From Hyphococcus sp. (GTDB lineage: Bacteria > Pseudomonadota > Alphaproteobacteria > Caulobacterales > Parvularculaceae): a DNA stretch of 64,000 bases. Shown piece by piece: positions 27,084 to 36,372 of this stretch; position 1 is the stretch's first letter; every line of letters starts with the position of its first letter. The stretch covers positions 62,001 to 126,000 of the forward strand of contig JAJFFY010000007.1 of the NCBI GenBank assembly GCA_021776415.1. Direction: 5' to 3'. The notes under the pieces were generated by a model. That model did not search any database, was not told the origin of the DNA, and saw only the letters and a program-made list of their open reading frames with translations. A program made the translations under genes and the position numbers.

Positions 27084-27812
27084 ATGAAATTCTTACTAGC
27101 GCTCATCGTTGGTCTACTATCTATCGGCGCAGCGGATCCGGCTGTCGCGCAGATCGCACCTGTCGATGTTGTTGTGCCGGAGGGAGCCTTAAGCGCGCGC
27201 GTCATCCAGCTATTTCTCCTAGTCACGGTATTAAGCCTGGCGCCGGGGATTGCGATGATGGTGACGTGTTTGCCGTTCATGGTGATCGTCTTTTCGATCT
27301 TAAGGCAAGCGATCGGGTTACAACAATCACCGCCCAATATGCTGATCATGAGCTTGGCGTTATTTTTGACGTATTTTGTAATGGAACCGGTTTTCACCGA
27401 GGCGTGGAGCGCTGGCATTCAACCCTTAATGGATGGCGACATCACGCAAAATCAGGCCTTTGAGCGCGTATTGGCGCCGTTCAGAGAATTCATGGAGGGT
27501 CGCGTTTCACCGGTCGCCATCGAAAGCCTGAGCGATGCGGTTGCTCGGCCCAACGTAGATGGGGAAACGCCGATATCGATACTGGTGCCGGCGTTCATGT
27601 TGTCCGAAATACAGCATGCATTTCAAATTGGATTTGTAATTTTCTTACCATTCCTGATTATTGATCTGATTGTAGCATCGGTGCTGATGGCGATGGGTAT
27701 GATGATGGTTCCACCGGCAATAGTATCGCTTCCGTTTAAGCTGGCGTTTTTTGTTTTGGCGAACGGATGGGTTGAAATTTCGAGTGCAGTTGTGAAGGGA
27801 TATGGTGCATGA
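27084..27812 (+). CDS. fliP: Flagellar export gate protein FliP
   Basis: 242 residues. Signal peptide (about 1-22), then the FliP core with LAPGIAMMVTCLPFMVIVFSILRQA (two blocks), ALFLTYFVM and the C-terminal MGMMMVPPAIVSLPFKLAFFVLANGW (two blocks). The ATG at 27084 is preferred to the TTG directly before it. Builds the gate core with FliQ and FliR, which are encoded 20 kb away on the other strand. The stop overlaps the fliG start by ATGA. Confidence 0.95.
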   Translation: MKFLLALIVGLLSIGAADPAVAQIAPVDVVVPEGALSARVIQLFLLVTVLSLAPGIAMMVTCLPFMVIVFSILRQAIGLQQSPPNMLIMSLALFLTYFVMEPVFTEAWSAGIQPLMDGDITQNQAFERVLAPFREFMEGRVSPVAIESLSDAVARPNVDGETPISILVPAFMLSEIQHAFQIGFVIFLPFLIIDLIVASVLMAMGMMMVPPAIVSLPFKLAFFVLANGWVEISSAVVKGYGA

Positions 27813-28960
27813 CAACGCCTAGTGCAAAAAACAGCTCTGGCCTTCCGATGGCTTTGCAACCGGGGCGCAATACGCCAATGCGCACCGGTGGTGAGCCTGA
27901 TCGAAATGTGAAACTGATTCTAACGCCACCACAAAAAGCTGCGCTTGTCATCACTGCGCTGGGCCCAAGTGCTGCGGGGCCCATCATGGAGCGCATCAGC
28001 GACGATCACTTACGCGCATTTACTCGCGCTTATGCGCATTTACAGTCAGTGCCAAAGGCTGCTTTGCAAGGCGTTGTGGTTGAGTTTGTTTCGCAACTTA
28101 GCACGGTGAATGATGAAATTACCGGCGGTATTGAAAATACCCGTGAACTCCTCGGTCAGTTTTTTGATGAGGATGGTATTACCCGGTTGATGGATGGGCT
28201 TGACGAGCCGGATGGGGAGAGTGTCTGGAAAAAACTTGAGCAGGCGAGTGACGAGGATTTCGCCGAATATCTTTCGAGCCAGAAGCCGCAACTTGTAGCG
28301 GTGGTTCTGTCGAAGCTCGGCGCAGAACAAGCATCCAGAATCCTTGATCAGTTTGAAACGGATGTAGCCAGTAAAGTAATCTTGTGCCTTTCAAAACCGC
28401 TGGACGTTAATGAAAGTACGTTGCAAATTCTTAGCGACACAATCGAACGCAACTTTCTGTCGCCAATGAAGACTACAGCTGGAAAATCTCATGATCCCGG
28501 AGATATGATTGGCGCGATGATGAACAATATTATGTCGGACAAACGTGAAGAACTGCTCGCGTTCATTTCAAAATCTGCGCCGGATATCCTGCAAAGCGTG
28601 AAAAAATCAATGCTGACCTTTTCGGATATTGCGACGCGTGTACCACCAAAAGCCATACCGATGGCGATAAAAGAAGTTGAGCTGGACGACCTTCTGCAGG
28701 CCGTAAAATACGGCAAAGAAAATGCACCAGCGTCCTCGGAATTTATATTGGGCAACATATCGCAACGTATGGCGGCCCAATATCAAGAACAGATGGAAGA
28801 GCTGAAGCCGATCACACCGAAGGAAGCGGAGGCTGCACAGTCCTCGTTTATGGCTGTGATTCGAGCGCTCGCAGCGGCGGGTGAAATTGATCTTATTGAG
28901 CCTGTGTCTGAAGAAGAACAAGCCGAAGGTGCTGTGGCTGCAGAAGCAGACGAAGCATAG
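27809..28960 (+). CDS. fliG: Flagellar motor switch protein FliG
   Basis: 383 residues, longer than the usual ~335 because of an N-terminal ~35-residue polar extension and an acidic tail. The middle-domain EHPQ motif reads QKPQ (SQKPQLVAVVLSKL), and the C-terminal torque helix region is present (VELDDLLQAVKYG, FILGNISQRMAAQ). FliG joins FliF to FliM/FliN and meets MotA. It is last in fliF-fliH-fliN-fliP-fliG, coupled to fliP by ATGA. The placement of fliG after fliP rather than next to fliF is unusual. Confidence 0.93.
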   Translation: MTTPSAKNSSGLPMALQPGRNTPMRTGGEPDRNVKLILTPPQKAALVITALGPSAAGPIMERISDDHLRAFTRAYAHLQSVPKAALQGVVVEFVSQLSTVNDEITGGIENTRELLGQFFDEDGITRLMDGLDEPDGESVWKKLEQASDEDFAEYLSSQKPQLVAVVLSKLGAEQASRILDQFETDVASKVILCLSKPLDVNESTLQILSDTIERNFLSPMKTTAGKSHDPGDMIGAMMNNIMSDKREELLAFISKSAPDILQSVKKSMLTFSDIATRVPPKAIPMAIKEVELDDLLQAVKYGKENAPASSEFILGNISQRMAAQYQEQMEELKPITPKEAEAAQSSFMAVIRALAAAGEIDLIEPVSEEEQAEGAVAAEADEA

Positions 28961-29263
28961 CGCACAGCCTGCTTGGTTGTGTGACCATAGTCCTAATATT
29001 AGCAGCGCCGATCTGCAACTCATATTGGTTGCTGTGCCGGTTGGAAATTTATGTAAGTGTCGGTAAATGAATGCTGCGATAGCATCTTTGTATTATTCTT
29101 TTTGCCATAAGGCTATTTTGAAGGGCAGTGCTTTACTTTCTACCTAAGCATACGATTTTTAACCAAATAAATCCATCTTGAGACTCAAAACGTTCGTAAC
29201 ATGCATGCGAAGACTAGAACAGAGTATGTCTGCCACGAAGATGGTTGTTGAGGGCGTGCGGGC
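28961..29263. other. Intergenic region between convergent fliG and flgI
   Basis: 303 bases between two convergent operon ends. A short imperfect hairpin (CACAGCC/GGTTGTG) lies just after the fliG stop but lacks a following T-run. A TTAACC half-site occurs near 29160. No convincing small gene was found. Confidence 0.5.
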
Positions 29264-30367
29264 TTATTGTGTAACTAGCTCAGCGTGGAGGGCGCCTGCC
29301 GCCTTGATTGATTTTAATATATCAATCATCTCCCTCGGACTTACGCCCAAAGCATTGAGCCCGTCCACGAGATCGGCGAGGGTCATGTTTTCTTCAATGA
29401 GGGCAACGCGCCGATCTCCCGCATCATCAATTTGGATATCAGTGCGCGGTACGACTATGGTGTCGCCATTGCGTGAGAACGGATTAGGTTGTGAGACACC
29501 AGGCGTTTCTCTGATGCGAATGGATAGATTTCCTTGAGCAACCGCGACGCTGGAAATGCGGACCCCTGCGCCCAGTACAATTGTTCCTGAACGCTGGTCG
29601 ACGACAATTCTGGCTTTTTGTGCTGGGCTGATCTCAAAATTCTCGATTGCGCTCATCAGGTGGGCCGGAGAACTAAATTGTGTATCAAGCTTTATATCAA
29701 CGGCTGCGGAATCGAGCATGGCGGCGATCGGTTTGCCAACACCGGCATTTATCGCTTTTTCAATTCTTATAGCTGTTGTAAAATCAGGCGCCCTAAGCGC
29801 AAGACGGATGCTGTTTAAGTCATTAAAATCAAATGCTAGTTCACGCTCTACCCGGGCGCCGTTTGGTATTGTGCCAGAGGTCGGAACACCTTCGGTGACC
29901 GATGCGGCCTCTCCTGAGGCAGCAAACCCACTGACAAGAACCGGCCCTTGTGCAACAGCATAAATTAGCCCGTCCGCAGCGTTCAGCGGCGTCATGATCA
30001 AAGTGCCGCCGAGTAGATTGCTCGCATCGCCGATCGCCGAGATTGTTACATCAATCTGTGTGCCGGCGCGCGCAAATGGCGGCAATGTTCCGGTGACAAG
30101 CACGGCGGCCACGTTTTTGGGCCGAAATTTCTCGCCCTGCACGTTCACGCCAAGCCTTTCTAGCAAGCTCGACAGTGCTTCCTCAGCATAAGGGATGTTG
30201 CGCAAACCGTCGCCGGTTCCATCAAGCCCGACGACGAGGCCGTATCCAACTAGGTCGTTGCCCCGAACACCTTCAACTTCCACAAGATCTTTCAGTTTGA
30301 CGCCAGCGGAGGCGGCGTTAACGAAAAACAGGAAAAAACTACAAAAGGACAGGAAAAAGAATCGCAT
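29264..30367 (-). CDS. flgI: Flagellar P-ring protein FlgI
   Basis: 367 residues. Signal peptide (about 1-20), then the FlgI opening VKLKDLVEVEGVRGNDLVGYGLVVGLDGTGD (two blocks) and family segments NVAAVLVTGTLPPFARAG and FSRNGDTIVVPRTDI. Forms the periplasmic ring around the rod with FlgA's help. It is the last gene of the motB-flgE-flgK-flgL-flgI run; six bases separate it from flgL. Confidence 0.97.
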   Translation of the reverse strand: MRFFFLSFCSFFLFFVNAASAGVKLKDLVEVEGVRGNDLVGYGLVVGLDGTGDGLRNIPYAEEALSSLLERLGVNVQGEKFRPKNVAAVLVTGTLPPFARAGTQIDVTISAIGDASNLLGGTLIMTPLNAADGLIYAVAQGPVLVSGFAASGEAASVTEGVPTSGTIPNGARVERELAFDFNDLNSIRLALRAPDFTTAIRIEKAINAGVGKPIAAMLDSAAVDIKLDTQFSSPAHLMSAIENFEISPAQKARIVVDQRSGTIVLGAGVRISSVAVAQGNLSIRIRETPGVSQPNPFSRNGDTIVVPRTDIQIDDAGDRRVALIEENMTLADLVDGLNALGVSPREMIDILKSIKAAGALHAELVTQ

Positions 30368-30373
30368 GTTATA

Positions 30374-31372
30374 TCACCTGATAAAATCGGCAATTGTCAG
30401 TCGCGCCAAGCGTGCTGTCAGCAGATAAGAAGCCTCAAGCTGACTTTCGAGAAGTTGTAACTCCGAAGCTGCCTCAAATTGATCTCTGCCCGTCATTTCA
30501 TTAAACAGGCTGGTCAAGATCGTCTCTTCCGCTTCGTGACGTGATATGGCGGCGCCAATTCTGGCCTGGCCGACGCCGATGACGGCCCGTAGATCCGTGA
30601 TCGACGTATCAGCGCGGAGTGCTGTCGTGGCGCCGTAATCTACAATACCGGATTTGTCGGCGAATGTTGCCGAGCCATGAGTCGCGATGGCGGCGAGGCC
30701 GCGAATCAGATCTTTAATTGGTTGGTCGGCCGCCGTAGCCGACACGTCTACCCTAATCCCCGGCGAGGTTTCGACGGCGGGCGCTTTATTGAGGCCGCCC
30801 TGATAAATTGTTGTTGCATACCCGCCAGCTGGGTCATTGAAGTAAAAATCAAGTTGTGCTTGAGCGTCGGCGGTATCTGTCGCGCCCGCCATGATCGCAT
30901 CGATGTCAGCAAGTAGCTGTTCGGGGGCGGCAAGGGGTGGCCGATCGGTTATATCTCCGCCAAACAAAGCGCGCCCGCCTTCGGCTGTGTTAAGGGCGCT
31001 GAAAATACTTGAAATAGTGCCGCGCGCATCGAAAGCGAGCGTTTCAAGCGCCTGAAGGTCATTGCGTCCCGATGCGCCTAGAGTTTCTGTTCCAATCCGC
31101 ACTGCGTCGACGCCGAGCAAGGCCAGCGCTGATTGAGTTCTTTGTGAACGATTTTGCCCGAGAGCGAGAAGGCTTTGGAAGGATTTGGCGTCGTTAATCG
31201 CTTTATTCAAAACATGTGCGCCGCCGATATCGCCGCTCATTGCCGCAGTGATGTCTTCACGCCTGCCTGTTGTGGCTTCAGTGCGTGTTACATCCGCGCG
31301 AATTTTGATATCGGACACAATGCTAGAAAGCCGTGAAAATGATAAGATAGTTGGAACACTGATACCGCTCAT
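30374..31372 (-). CDS. flgL: Hook-filament junction protein FlgL
   Basis: 332 residues. Flagellin-like N- and C-terminal helices, with TRTEATTGRREDI near residue 30-45 and a C-terminal ASELQLLESQLEASYLLTARLARLTIADFI. Exported junction protein that links FlgK to the filament. Its start abuts the flgK stop. Divergence from enterobacterial FlgL is large, but context between flgK and flgI settles the name. Confidence 0.88.
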   Translation of the reverse strand: MSGISVPTILSFSRLSSIVSDIKIRADVTRTEATTGRREDITAAMSGDIGGAHVLNKAINDAKSFQSLLALGQNRSQRTQSALALLGVDAVRIGTETLGASGRNDLQALETLAFDARGTISSIFSALNTAEGGRALFGGDITDRPPLAAPEQLLADIDAIMAGATDTADAQAQLDFYFNDPAGGYATTIYQGGLNKAPAVETSPGIRVDVSATAADQPIKDLIRGLAAIATHGSATFADKSGIVDYGATTALRADTSITDLRAVIGVGQARIGAAISRHEAEETILTSLFNEMTGRDQFEAASELQLLESQLEASYLLTARLARLTIADFIR

Positions 31373-32830
31373 CTACAACTCCATCAGTCTACGCATCATA
31401 TCATCAGCGGCTTGAATGACCCTTGCATTTGCAGAGTATGCCTGTTCAATCAAAAGCAGCTGTTGAAGTTCAAAGTCAGTATCAACAGCGGTCACGGTCT
31501 GCTCTGCCTCGGTGAGCAACCTGGAACGCGCTGCAGTTGAGGCCAGTTGCGATTCGGCTGAAATACGTGAGCGGCCGACTGAAGATGTGACCTCTGCAGC
31601 TGCGCCCACCGCTGACAGCGAACCACTTAATCCAGTGCCGGGCGGCGGCGCCCTCAATGCGGTTAAGGAATCCAGTAGTGTGAGGATGATTGTGGCGCTG
31701 CCAGACGCACCAGGCACGGTTGCGCCAATACCATCTCTAAGCCGCCACGCAGCGCCACCCTGATCCGGATCGACAGCCGCGTTAATAGAAATACGCGCCG
31801 ACAAACCCGTCTCAAGAGCTGGATTGAAGGCTGCGCCAGCATCCGTAAACAGGCCGGGATCACCTGGCGACAATGTCGGGTCTATACCCTCAAACCGTTC
31901 AATAACATCGCGCGCCAGGGCGTCTATCTGCATTTGAAATTCTGGCGCTATCTCGTCGCGTACAGTAAACAAGCCGGCAAGGGCGCCTTGTGTAACTTCA
32001 AATGCGCCGCCTCCATTTGGCGTTAAGTCAGCGCCGTCAAGTGTCAAGCCTGATAGCGTACCATTAGCGAGCGTCATTCCTGGCCCGATATTGTTTGTTG
32101 GTGTGAAAACTAACTGGCGCGCGCTTCCGGAAAGGAGGAAAGTACCCTCATTAGTTATAAGATCGATCTTGCCGCTCGCCTGACGAACTTCTTTCACCGG
32201 AATAATTTCTGAGATCTGATCGATTAAAATTTTGCGCTGATCTTCAAGGCCTGTCACATCCTGGCGTCCGGTGCTGGCAGTGCTGATCGCCAAGTTCAGT
32301 TTTTCGATTTCCTTTAGCGCGCCATTTACAAAACCTACCCTGCTGGCAATTTCAGCATCCGCATTCTGCCTGGTTGAAACTACATCGTTTGCCAATTGGT
32401 GAAATGTTGATGTTAGCGCATTCGCGGAATCAAGCACCTGGGCTTGAAGTGGACGTGACTCGGGCGTTTGCGAAAGCGACCGTAAGGAAGATTCAAAATT
32501 TTGATATTGCGTAAAAAGGCTAAAAGCATCGCCAGGCTCCCCCAAGGCGCTATTAAAGGAGGCATAAGTTCCTGCGACGGTTTGCTCGCGGATGAGAGTG
32601 CTATCAGCGAGGCGGCGATTGCTCGTGAGCGCATGATCAACCGCCCGAGTAACACCATCGAAACTCACGCCTGCACCTGCGCCAGCAAGCACATTTGAGC
32701 TGACTTGAGCTGTGCGTTTAGAAAAGCCAGGCGTCAATGCATTGGCGACATTATCTGAAACAATGCCAGCACGCCTTGAGGCGACCGCAAGGCCGGAATT
32801 TGCATTCGCTAGAGCTGATGAAATGCTCAT
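31373..32830 (-). CDS. flgK: Hook-associated protein FlgK
   Basis: 485 residues. The N-terminal SALANANSGLAVASRRAGIVSDNVANALTPGF (two blocks) and the C-terminal LLLIEQAYSANARVIQAADDMMRRLME identify FlgK. First hook-filament junction layer. It is 35 bases after flgE and directly followed by flgL. Shorter than enterobacterial FlgK (~545), mainly in the variable middle part. Confidence 0.93.
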   Translation of the reverse strand: MSISSALANANSGLAVASRRAGIVSDNVANALTPGFSKRTAQVSSNVLAGAGAGVSFDGVTRAVDHALTSNRRLADSTLIREQTVAGTYASFNSALGEPGDAFSLFTQYQNFESSLRSLSQTPESRPLQAQVLDSANALTSTFHQLANDVVSTRQNADAEIASRVGFVNGALKEIEKLNLAISTASTGRQDVTGLEDQRKILIDQISEIIPVKEVRQASGKIDLITNEGTFLLSGSARQLVFTPTNNIGPGMTLANGTLSGLTLDGADLTPNGGGAFEVTQGALAGLFTVRDEIAPEFQMQIDALARDVIERFEGIDPTLSPGDPGLFTDAGAAFNPALETGLSARISINAAVDPDQGGAAWRLRDGIGATVPGASGSATIILTLLDSLTALRAPPPGTGLSGSLSAVGAAAEVTSSVGRSRISAESQLASTAARSRLLTEAEQTVTAVDTDFELQQLLLIEQAYSANARVIQAADDMMRRLMEL

Positions 32831-32865
32831 AACCTACTACTCATTCTGAGTTTTGCAGCTTCGAG

Positions 32866-34170
32866 TTACCTAATCAGGTTCGTCGTCTCCTGCAGCATTT
32901 CGTCTACAGTCTGGATAATTTTGGCGTTAGACGAATATGCGCGTTGGGTTTTAATGAGGTCGGTTAATTCACCAGCGATGTCAGTTGTTGATTCTGCCAG
33001 AGAGAATCCAACCGTGGTGCCGACCGGTCCGGTGTTAGCGTCCCATAAGTAGAAGTCGCCGCTCGCTTGGGATACTCCAAAAGTCTGGTTGTCGAATGCT
33101 TTCAACCCATTGATGTTTGGAACATCCGCTATCGGAATCTGGTAGATAGTGCGGCGGAAACCGTTATCATAGATACCCTCAATGCGGCCGTCTTCAGTGA
33201 TTTCAAGTGTGTTTAGGTTGCCGACTGGCGCACCGTTAGCCCGCACGCCAACCGGTGAGAAGTTTGAAGACAACTGAGTGAGCGGCCCGCCAGCCCCTGG
33301 GGCGCCAATATCAATATCAAGCGCTCCGCTTCCGGTTGTCACAGTAACAAGTCCGGTTGCCGGATCATAGGCGGCGCCAACGCCTGGTGTGACGCTTAGA
33401 ATAGAACCGCCGCTTCCCAGCGTGTCATCGAAAGTGACGTCCAACGTAGCGATTGGCGTGGCAGGATTACCTGCCAGGTCAGTGATTGATATTGTCCATG
33501 CATTACTAGAACCAGTTCCTGGCACTTGTGGCGCAAAGCTGAGATTTAGTGTTTGAGTGCTGCCAAGGTTATCAAAATATTCAATCGGAAGATCAAGGGC
33601 GATGCCGCTTGCACCGGCCTGGGTTTCCGTAGCCGGAATATTAAGACCAAGCTCAATTTGTGTTGTCGGCACGGCGATAAACTGGTTTGCGGTTACCTGA
33701 ACCGGCTCCAGTCCTGTGGAGCTGGTGCGGGTAGGAACGCTTACTGTGCCATCGGGAGCGGCGGGCCAACCCATAAGAAAATTACCGCTTAGCGTACGGA
33801 GAAGACCATTTTCATCAGGCGCAAAGGAGCCTGTTGATGTGAAAAACAATGGTCTGTCGCCGGTTGTAGAAGTCGCTCCGGTGAGGTTGGTGACCGGAAG
33901 CAGGCCACGTCCAGAAACCGATATATCTGTGCTGTTGCTTGTGGATATCAGCGCGCCTTGGGCTGAAACATCTTTAAAGGTTGCTACACGAACGCCGCCC
34001 GCGGAAAACTGGCCGGCGCCTTGTTGCAGAACCAAACTGGAGAATTCTGTGTCCGCACGCTTATAGCCAAATGTCGCGGAGTTTGCGATATTGTCTGATA
34101 TTGTGGCCAGCTTTGTGGCGTTGGCCGCCAGGCCGCTGACGCCGGCGTTCAGAGAAGATGAAAGACCCAT
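32866..34170 (-). CDS. flgE: Flagellar hook protein FlgE
   Basis: 434 residues. The N-terminal SSSLNAGVSGLAANATKLATISDNIANSATFGYKR motif (two blocks) and the C-terminal ELTDLIKTQRAYSSNAKIIQTVDEML are diagnostic. The middle is Gly/Thr-rich with surface domains. Builds the universal joint; length is set by FliK and FlgD. It follows motB after 92 bases that contain a possible sigma-28-like promoter. Confidence 0.96.
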   Translation of the reverse strand: MGLSSSLNAGVSGLAANATKLATISDNIANSATFGYKRADTEFSSLVLQQGAGQFSAGGVRVATFKDVSAQGALISTSNSTDISVSGRGLLPVTNLTGATSTTGDRPLFFTSTGSFAPDENGLLRTLSGNFLMGWPAAPDGTVSVPTRTSSTGLEPVQVTANQFIAVPTTQIELGLNIPATETQAGASGIALDLPIEYFDNLGSTQTLNLSFAPQVPGTGSSNAWTISITDLAGNPATPIATLDVTFDDTLGSGGSILSVTPGVGAAYDPATGLVTVTTGSGALDIDIGAPGAGGPLTQLSSNFSPVGVRANGAPVGNLNTLEITEDGRIEGIYDNGFRRTIYQIPIADVPNINGLKAFDNQTFGVSQASGDFYLWDANTGPVGTTVGFSLAESTTDIAGELTDLIKTQRAYSSNAKIIQTVDEMLQETTNLIR

Positions 34171-34215
34171 AACTACAACTCACATTTGCATTTTTGTTAA
34201 CCAAGTTCCTCCGGA

Positions 34216-34242
34216 CTATCGGTCAATGTCCTTAAAATTTTC
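34216..34242 (-). promoter_or_regulatory. Possible sigma-28-like promoter upstream of flgE
   Basis: On the minus strand GAAA (34239-34242) is followed after 15 bases by ACCGATAG (34216-34223), six of eight matches to the FliA -10. It lies about 45-70 bases before the flgE ATG. Hook genes are more often sigma-54 dependent in this class, so the call is tentative. Confidence 0.25.
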
Positions 34243-34262
34243 ATAATCGGGTCAGCAGGTAA

Positions 34263-35084
34263 TTATGATTTGAGTATCGTGATAGATATTCTTCGGTTTT
34301 GTGGCGCAAACCGATCCTCAACCAATGGCTCGCTATTGGCTTTGCCGGCGACTTCATTGACTTGTGTCAATGGCAATCCGGCGGCGATCATTAAGCGCCG
34401 CGCCGCATGCGCGCGGTCGGTTGAAAGTTCCCAATTTGTGTAGTTACGCCCGCTAGAATAAGGAAGACCATCAGTATGCCCGACAATGGAAATCTTGTTT
34501 TCTACTAATGACAGGCTTTTTGCGACAACCTCCAAAAGTAGCACCATTATGGGGGAGGCGTTTGTCGAGCCGACGTTAAATAGTGGGGTGTCGTTTGTGT
34601 CCGCGAGTTCAATTACAAGCCCTTCGGGCGTTACGCGTAACTGAATATGGTTAGCTAAACCCTGGGTTTCATCGCCGCCGATCTGACTGAGAAGGTCTTC
34701 CTCAACAGCTTCCAATGCTGCTTGTTGAGCATTCTGGATGCGGGTTTCTTCTTCCTTTAATACTTCACTCGCCGACTGGTTGTCATTTTTTTTGGGTTCG
34801 GTGCTGGCGTTCGATTCGGCTTTTGCGGAGAAAATGGTGGCGCCCTCTAAAAGGTCAGTGCCGCCGCCAGATATTGGACTTACGGGGATAGAGGGATTAA
34901 AATAGTCCGCGAGCCCTTTGCGCTGGTCTTCCGTTGTTGCGTTGAGCAGCCACATGAGCAAAAAAAAGGCCATCATCGCCGTTACAAAATCGGCATAGGC
35001 CACCTTCCAAGCGCCGCCATGGTGACCCTCGGCGGCAACTTTCTTCACTCTCTTGATGATTATTGTTGGCTCGGAGCTACTCAC
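34263..35084 (-). CDS. motB: Flagellar motor stator protein MotB
   Basis: 273 residues. One membrane helix with the proton-carrying Asp at residue 32 (VAYADFVTAMMAFFLLMWLL). The C-terminal OmpA-like peptidoglycan-binding domain contains ISIVGHTDGLPY and the NRRISI end. The Glu/Gln-rich linker (about 105-150) may be the plug region. Partner of MotA at 21.7 kb. First gene of motB-flgE-flgK-flgL-flgI, divergent from fliM. Confidence 0.96.
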   Translation of the reverse strand: MSSSEPTIIIKRVKKVAAEGHHGGAWKVAYADFVTAMMAFFLLMWLLNATTEDQRKGLADYFNPSIPVSPISGGGTDLLEGATIFSAKAESNASTEPKKNDNQSASEVLKEEETRIQNAQQAALEAVEEDLLSQIGGDETQGLANHIQLRVTPEGLVIELADTNDTPLFNVGSTNASPIMVLLLEVVAKSLSLVENKISIVGHTDGLPYSSGRNYTNWELSTDRAHAARRLMIAAGLPLTQVNEVAGKANSEPLVEDRFAPQNRRISITILKS

Positions 35085-35138
35085 AGGATGCCGGGATCGG
35101 TTACGCTACAAAGGAGCGATAATTTAGCCAACTGCGTG

Positions 35139-35154
35139 TTAATTTCGAGCTAAC
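35139..35154. promoter_or_regulatory. Near-consensus CtrA-type box between motB and fliM
   Basis: TTAA (35139-35142), seven bases, CTAAC (35150-35154): one mismatch from TTAA-N7-TTAAC. It sits between the divergent motB and fliM genes, 95-110 bases upstream of fliM, and could control either direction. Confidence 0.35.
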
Positions 35155-35248
35155 ACCAACACCGGGAAAAGCCGTTAAGGTTAGCAAAATATAAACAAAT
35201 TCACCGCTAAGTCTGGGCTCCTCGAGACGTTAAAAAAGGTTACTGCGA

Positions 35249-36172
35249 ATGACGCAGAAGCAGGCCGCGACGCTGACAAAAAAGATCGAAAGTGCGAGTA
35301 TAGATATTTCAATTTTTCCTCGCCTAGAGAGGCTTGCGTTTGAGCTTGCGGAGGCATGCGTCACTACGGCTTCAGACGCAACCAAAACGCCCGCCCAGCT
35401 TGTAAAAATGGATGCCTGCATGGCGGACGGCAGACTAGCATTGGGGAATTTGCAAGAGGGTGCTCCGCTTTATGGCGCGGTCGTGGCGGGTACGGGCCAG
35501 GCCATTTTTGTGGCGTTGGCGCCGGGCTTTACAGCATCGCTAAGTGAAAGTTTGTTGGGCGGTATTTTTACGCCTCCGGAAGAAGGCGCCCGTCCGACGG
35601 ATCTTGATATTGCTTTGGCAAGGCCGACGATCGATAGTTTTTTGGCGCCACTATGCGCAATTCCTCCCGAAGATGCGGGCGTCCGTCATGAAGGCATGCT
35701 TCATCCGGTAGAAGTGACCGACATGGAAGCGGAAATGGTATCTAGCCAGCATGACGCTACATATATCAACCTATCATTTGATCTGAGTTTTGAAGAAACA
35801 TTGGCCTCAGACGCCGTCACTATGCATTTGCCGGCTGATTTTCTGGAGTGTCGTGGCCTGTTAACGACAGTCCGTAAACGTATCGTTGTTGACGGTGAGA
35901 ATTCGCGTTGGCGTAAGGAAATGGAAGCCAATATCGACCAAAGCAATATCGAACTTGAGATTGTTCTTGATCGATATAAGGCGACTTTATCTGATCTATC
36001 CAAACTCGAGATTGGTCAGGTTATTCCCCTTACCAACAAGGCGGATCACTCGCTTGATATTACAATGGCGACAAGCGCCGGGCGATGCTCAATAGGCGTT
36101 GGTCGGCTAGGGGCAGTCGGAAAGTCGAAAGCGGTGAAGATAAGTTCATTGCAGGACCCCGTCTTACTCTGA
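35249..36172 (+). CDS. fliM: Divergent flagellar motor switch protein FliM
   Basis: 307 residues. Middle CheC/X-like domain (about 30-205) and a C-terminal SpoA domain (about 225-300: NIELEIVLDRYKATLSDLSKLEIGQVIPL as two blocks). The N-terminus lacks the EIDALL-type helix that binds CheY-P in most bacteria. The GGxG loop that contacts FliG reads GGIF at residues 104-107. Good ribosome site (AAAAAAGG). Stands alone opposite motB. The assignment rests on the SpoA domain, size and absence of another FliM; its divergence is a real feature rather than truncation. Confidence 0.8.
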   Translation: MTQKQAATLTKKIESASIDISIFPRLERLAFELAEACVTTASDATKTPAQLVKMDACMADGRLALGNLQEGAPLYGAVVAGTGQAIFVALAPGFTASLSESLLGGIFTPPEEGARPTDLDIALARPTIDSFLAPLCAIPPEDAGVRHEGMLHPVEVTDMEAEMVSSQHDATYINLSFDLSFEETLASDAVTMHLPADFLECRGLLTTVRKRIVVDGENSRWRKEMEANIDQSNIELEIVLDRYKATLSDLSKLEIGQVIPLTNKADHSLDITMATSAGRCSIGVGRLGAVGKSKAVKISSLQDPVLL

Positions 36173-36372
36173 CCGTTTCGACAGCAATAGCATTGAAGCT
36201 CTACGGTGGGCCGCTGAAAAATATCGTACGGTGGTCTATAAACTTTGTTAACCAGTTTACACCATTTTAGCTATTCGTTTACTAGGCCGCCTAGAATGGG
36301 CGGTGCTGCGAGCGTCGAAATTTTTGTGTTTTATAAAATAGCGCGGCCTCAAAATCGAGGAAGAACTCTGAA

